A stretch of DNA of 64,000 nt, taken from assembly GCF_013373865.1 (NCBI RefSeq), contig NC_050472.1, positions 19,156,636-19,220,635 on the forward strand, read 5' to 3'. The notes under the pieces are model-generated. The model made no database searches and had not been told where the DNA came from. It was given only the letters and a program-made list of their open reading frames with translations. This document shows positions 62,641-64,000 of this stretch, one piece after another (positions within the stretch are counted from its first letter, which is position 1; each line of letters opens with the position of its first letter). Source of the DNA: Monomorium pharaonis. Lineage: Eukaryota > Arthropoda > Insecta > Hymenoptera > Formicidae. The position numbers and the translations under genes are program-made.

Positions 62641-63144
62641 TCGAGAGACACTTTATGATTTTAAAACGAAAATAACATGAAAACGGGTAAAACGGGTTTG
62701 GTACGTGCACACGGGTTTCGAAGTTCTTATCTTTATAAATTAAATGCTCGGTAAAACTTTAAGCAAAAATTTGACAGAACTAAGTAAGGAATACTTTGTG
62801 TGTGAAACAAGCTTTTCTTTTTTTTTATTCAAACCGATTCTTTGGAATAAACTTGTTAGTTGAATACGAGAATACTGCGAAAATGTAATTACTTAACGTA
62901 TACATTGTTTATCGATTGTAAAAGTATTTCTCTTATATGTCCCATGATTATGATTTCAATCTTTTCCTGGTTCTTATTCTCAGAGCTTTAACTTTTTCGA
63001 TTCTTTTTATACTGTGCATACTGTTCCTTTTTTTAAATAACTGATTTAACGTTAAACAGCGATAGATTTGAACACCAACCGTTTGCTGTAGGGTAAATGA
63101 TCGAATTATCAACAACGTCTTAAATACTGGAAGTTTTATTAAAG

Positions 63145-63540
63145 TTTTACTTTTAATAAGATGTTATAACAGTAAATAGAAAATTCAAATAAAATTAAAT
63201 ACAATTATATATAAATATATATTAAGAAAAAATATTTTTTAATAAAATTTTCAATTTTTATGCGACACGCTGTCAGTAATTTAATCATTTACTCAATTTA
63301 CTCTAGAGAATGTTCAAAACAAAAGCTATTAAGAGCATGTTTTACTTTTAATAAGATGTTATAACAGTAAATAGAAAATTCAAATAAAATTAAATACAAT
63401 TATATATAAATATATAAATATATAGTAAGAAAAAATATGCTAAATAAAACTTTCAATATTTGTGCGACACACTGTCAGTAATTGGGTCATTTGCTCTAGA
63501 GATTGCCCAAAACAAAAGCTATCAAGAGCATGTTTTACTT
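63145..63540. repeat. tandem duplication, two copies of a unit of about 194 bp
   Basis: TTTTACTTTTAATAAGATGT begins at 63145 and again at 63340 (period 195), and a third truncated start lies at 63533. TGCGACAC(G/A)CTGTCAGTAA recurs at the matching place in both copies. Confidence 0.88.
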
Positions 63541-63756
63541 TTACATATTTACCATAATTACAGCAACATAATATTTCATCCGTTGCAATCAAATGTCGCA
63601 TTCAGGAAGAGACAGCTCGACACGTTATTAATTTTGTGTAGGACATAAACAAATCTTCGTCTTCGATCATCTCACCTTCGGGGGAAACGAAACAGGTTAG
63701 TCGGACCACGCACACACGCACGAACGGAAAAATGAAGAGCGATCGTACGTTAAATC

Positions 63757-63900
63757 ACGGCTTAGGTGTGCCACGTGACAGATACCGAAGGACATCGGCT
63801 TCGTAACTTCGGCTCTGGGTCAGGGTCGCACTCGGTGGAGGCTCTTCCGGTACATCGCTTGCGCGTTCTCCGGGTCGGTGGCCTCGTTTCTTTTTCGACC
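63757..63900 (-). CDS. possible C-terminal exon of a gene entering from the right edge
   Basis: In a GC-rich island on the minus strand a frame reads SRSKKKRGHRPGERASDVPE, then EPPPSATLTQSRSYEADVLR, ending YLSRGTPKP before a TGA at 63757-63759. Upstream in the same frame are stops just before a pyrimidine-rich stretch with GGGAG/CAG acceptor options near 63895. The Ser/Pro/Lys-rich residues look like a disordered tail. An overlapping minus-strand frame without an ATG also exists, so this could be compositional noise. Confidence 0.25.
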
Positions 63901-64000
63901 GGCTGCTCCCGGTGAAAGCCGGGAAAAAATTTCAACGCGGTCACACCTTTGTTGGATTTAACCCGGCACTCATGTAGAAAGTTAATTGGATGTGGCGCGT

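Overview
This is a 64 kb piece of an animal nuclear genome, almost certainly an insect. Hymenoptera (ant-like) is my best guess: very AT-rich introns and spacers are broken by abrupt GC-rich, CpG-rich islands, and one gene resembles the mite group-7-allergen/BPI-like family that is expanded in arthropods. There are no prokaryotic features. Genes are multi-exon with GT-AG introns, so I assembled them exon by exon, checking splice sites and reading phase. No tRNA, rRNA or CRISPR array was recognised.

Layout from left to right. 1-11 kb: a CpG-rich island (about 460-1430) that may be the promoter of a minus-strand gene leaving the left edge, then repeat-rich DNA with hairpin elements, a 133-bp tandem duplication, a mariner-type transposase relic and the poly(A) end of a retroposon. 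11.2-14.9 kb (minus): 5' part of a semaphorin-5 gene (sema, PSI and thrombospondin repeats), with an apparent frameshift and a decayed third thrombospondin repeat. 15.2-17.4 kb: a broken THAP/P-element-like relic, a GC-rich block and a 300-bp CT microsatellite. 21.1-29.7 kb (plus): ten-exon CFAP410 (C21orf2), immediately followed at 29.7-30.5 kb by a second, spliced ORF of unknown function on the same strand. 33.3-33.8 kb (plus): a two-exon gene for a 97-residue membrane microprotein. 34.4-40.0 kb (minus): complete ten-exon N-sulfoglucosamine sulfohydrolase (SGSH). 41.1-45.3 kb (plus): complete four-exon phosphomannomutase (PMM2 type), divergent from SGSH across a 1.07-kb shared upstream region. 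47.0-48.4 kb (minus): two-exon mitochondrial methylglutaconyl-CoA hydratase (AUH). 54.2-61.6 kb (minus): five exons of a group-7-allergen-like protein with a Lys/Asn-rich insert; its 5' end is unresolved. 61.9-64 kb: a GC-rich ORF-like relic with an in-frame stop, a tandem repeat and a possible exon at the right edge.

The genes do not form an operon. SGSH (lysosomal heparan sulfate breakdown) and PMM (GDP-mannose supply for glycosylation, which lysosomal enzymes need) share a bidirectional upstream region with four CACGTG E-boxes, the core of the lysosomal CLEAR motif. CFAP410 and the ORF behind it may share a transcript. The rest is a mosaic of independent housekeeping, neuronal-guidance and secreted-protein genes in a sea of non-autonomous transposons, many of them long hairpins.
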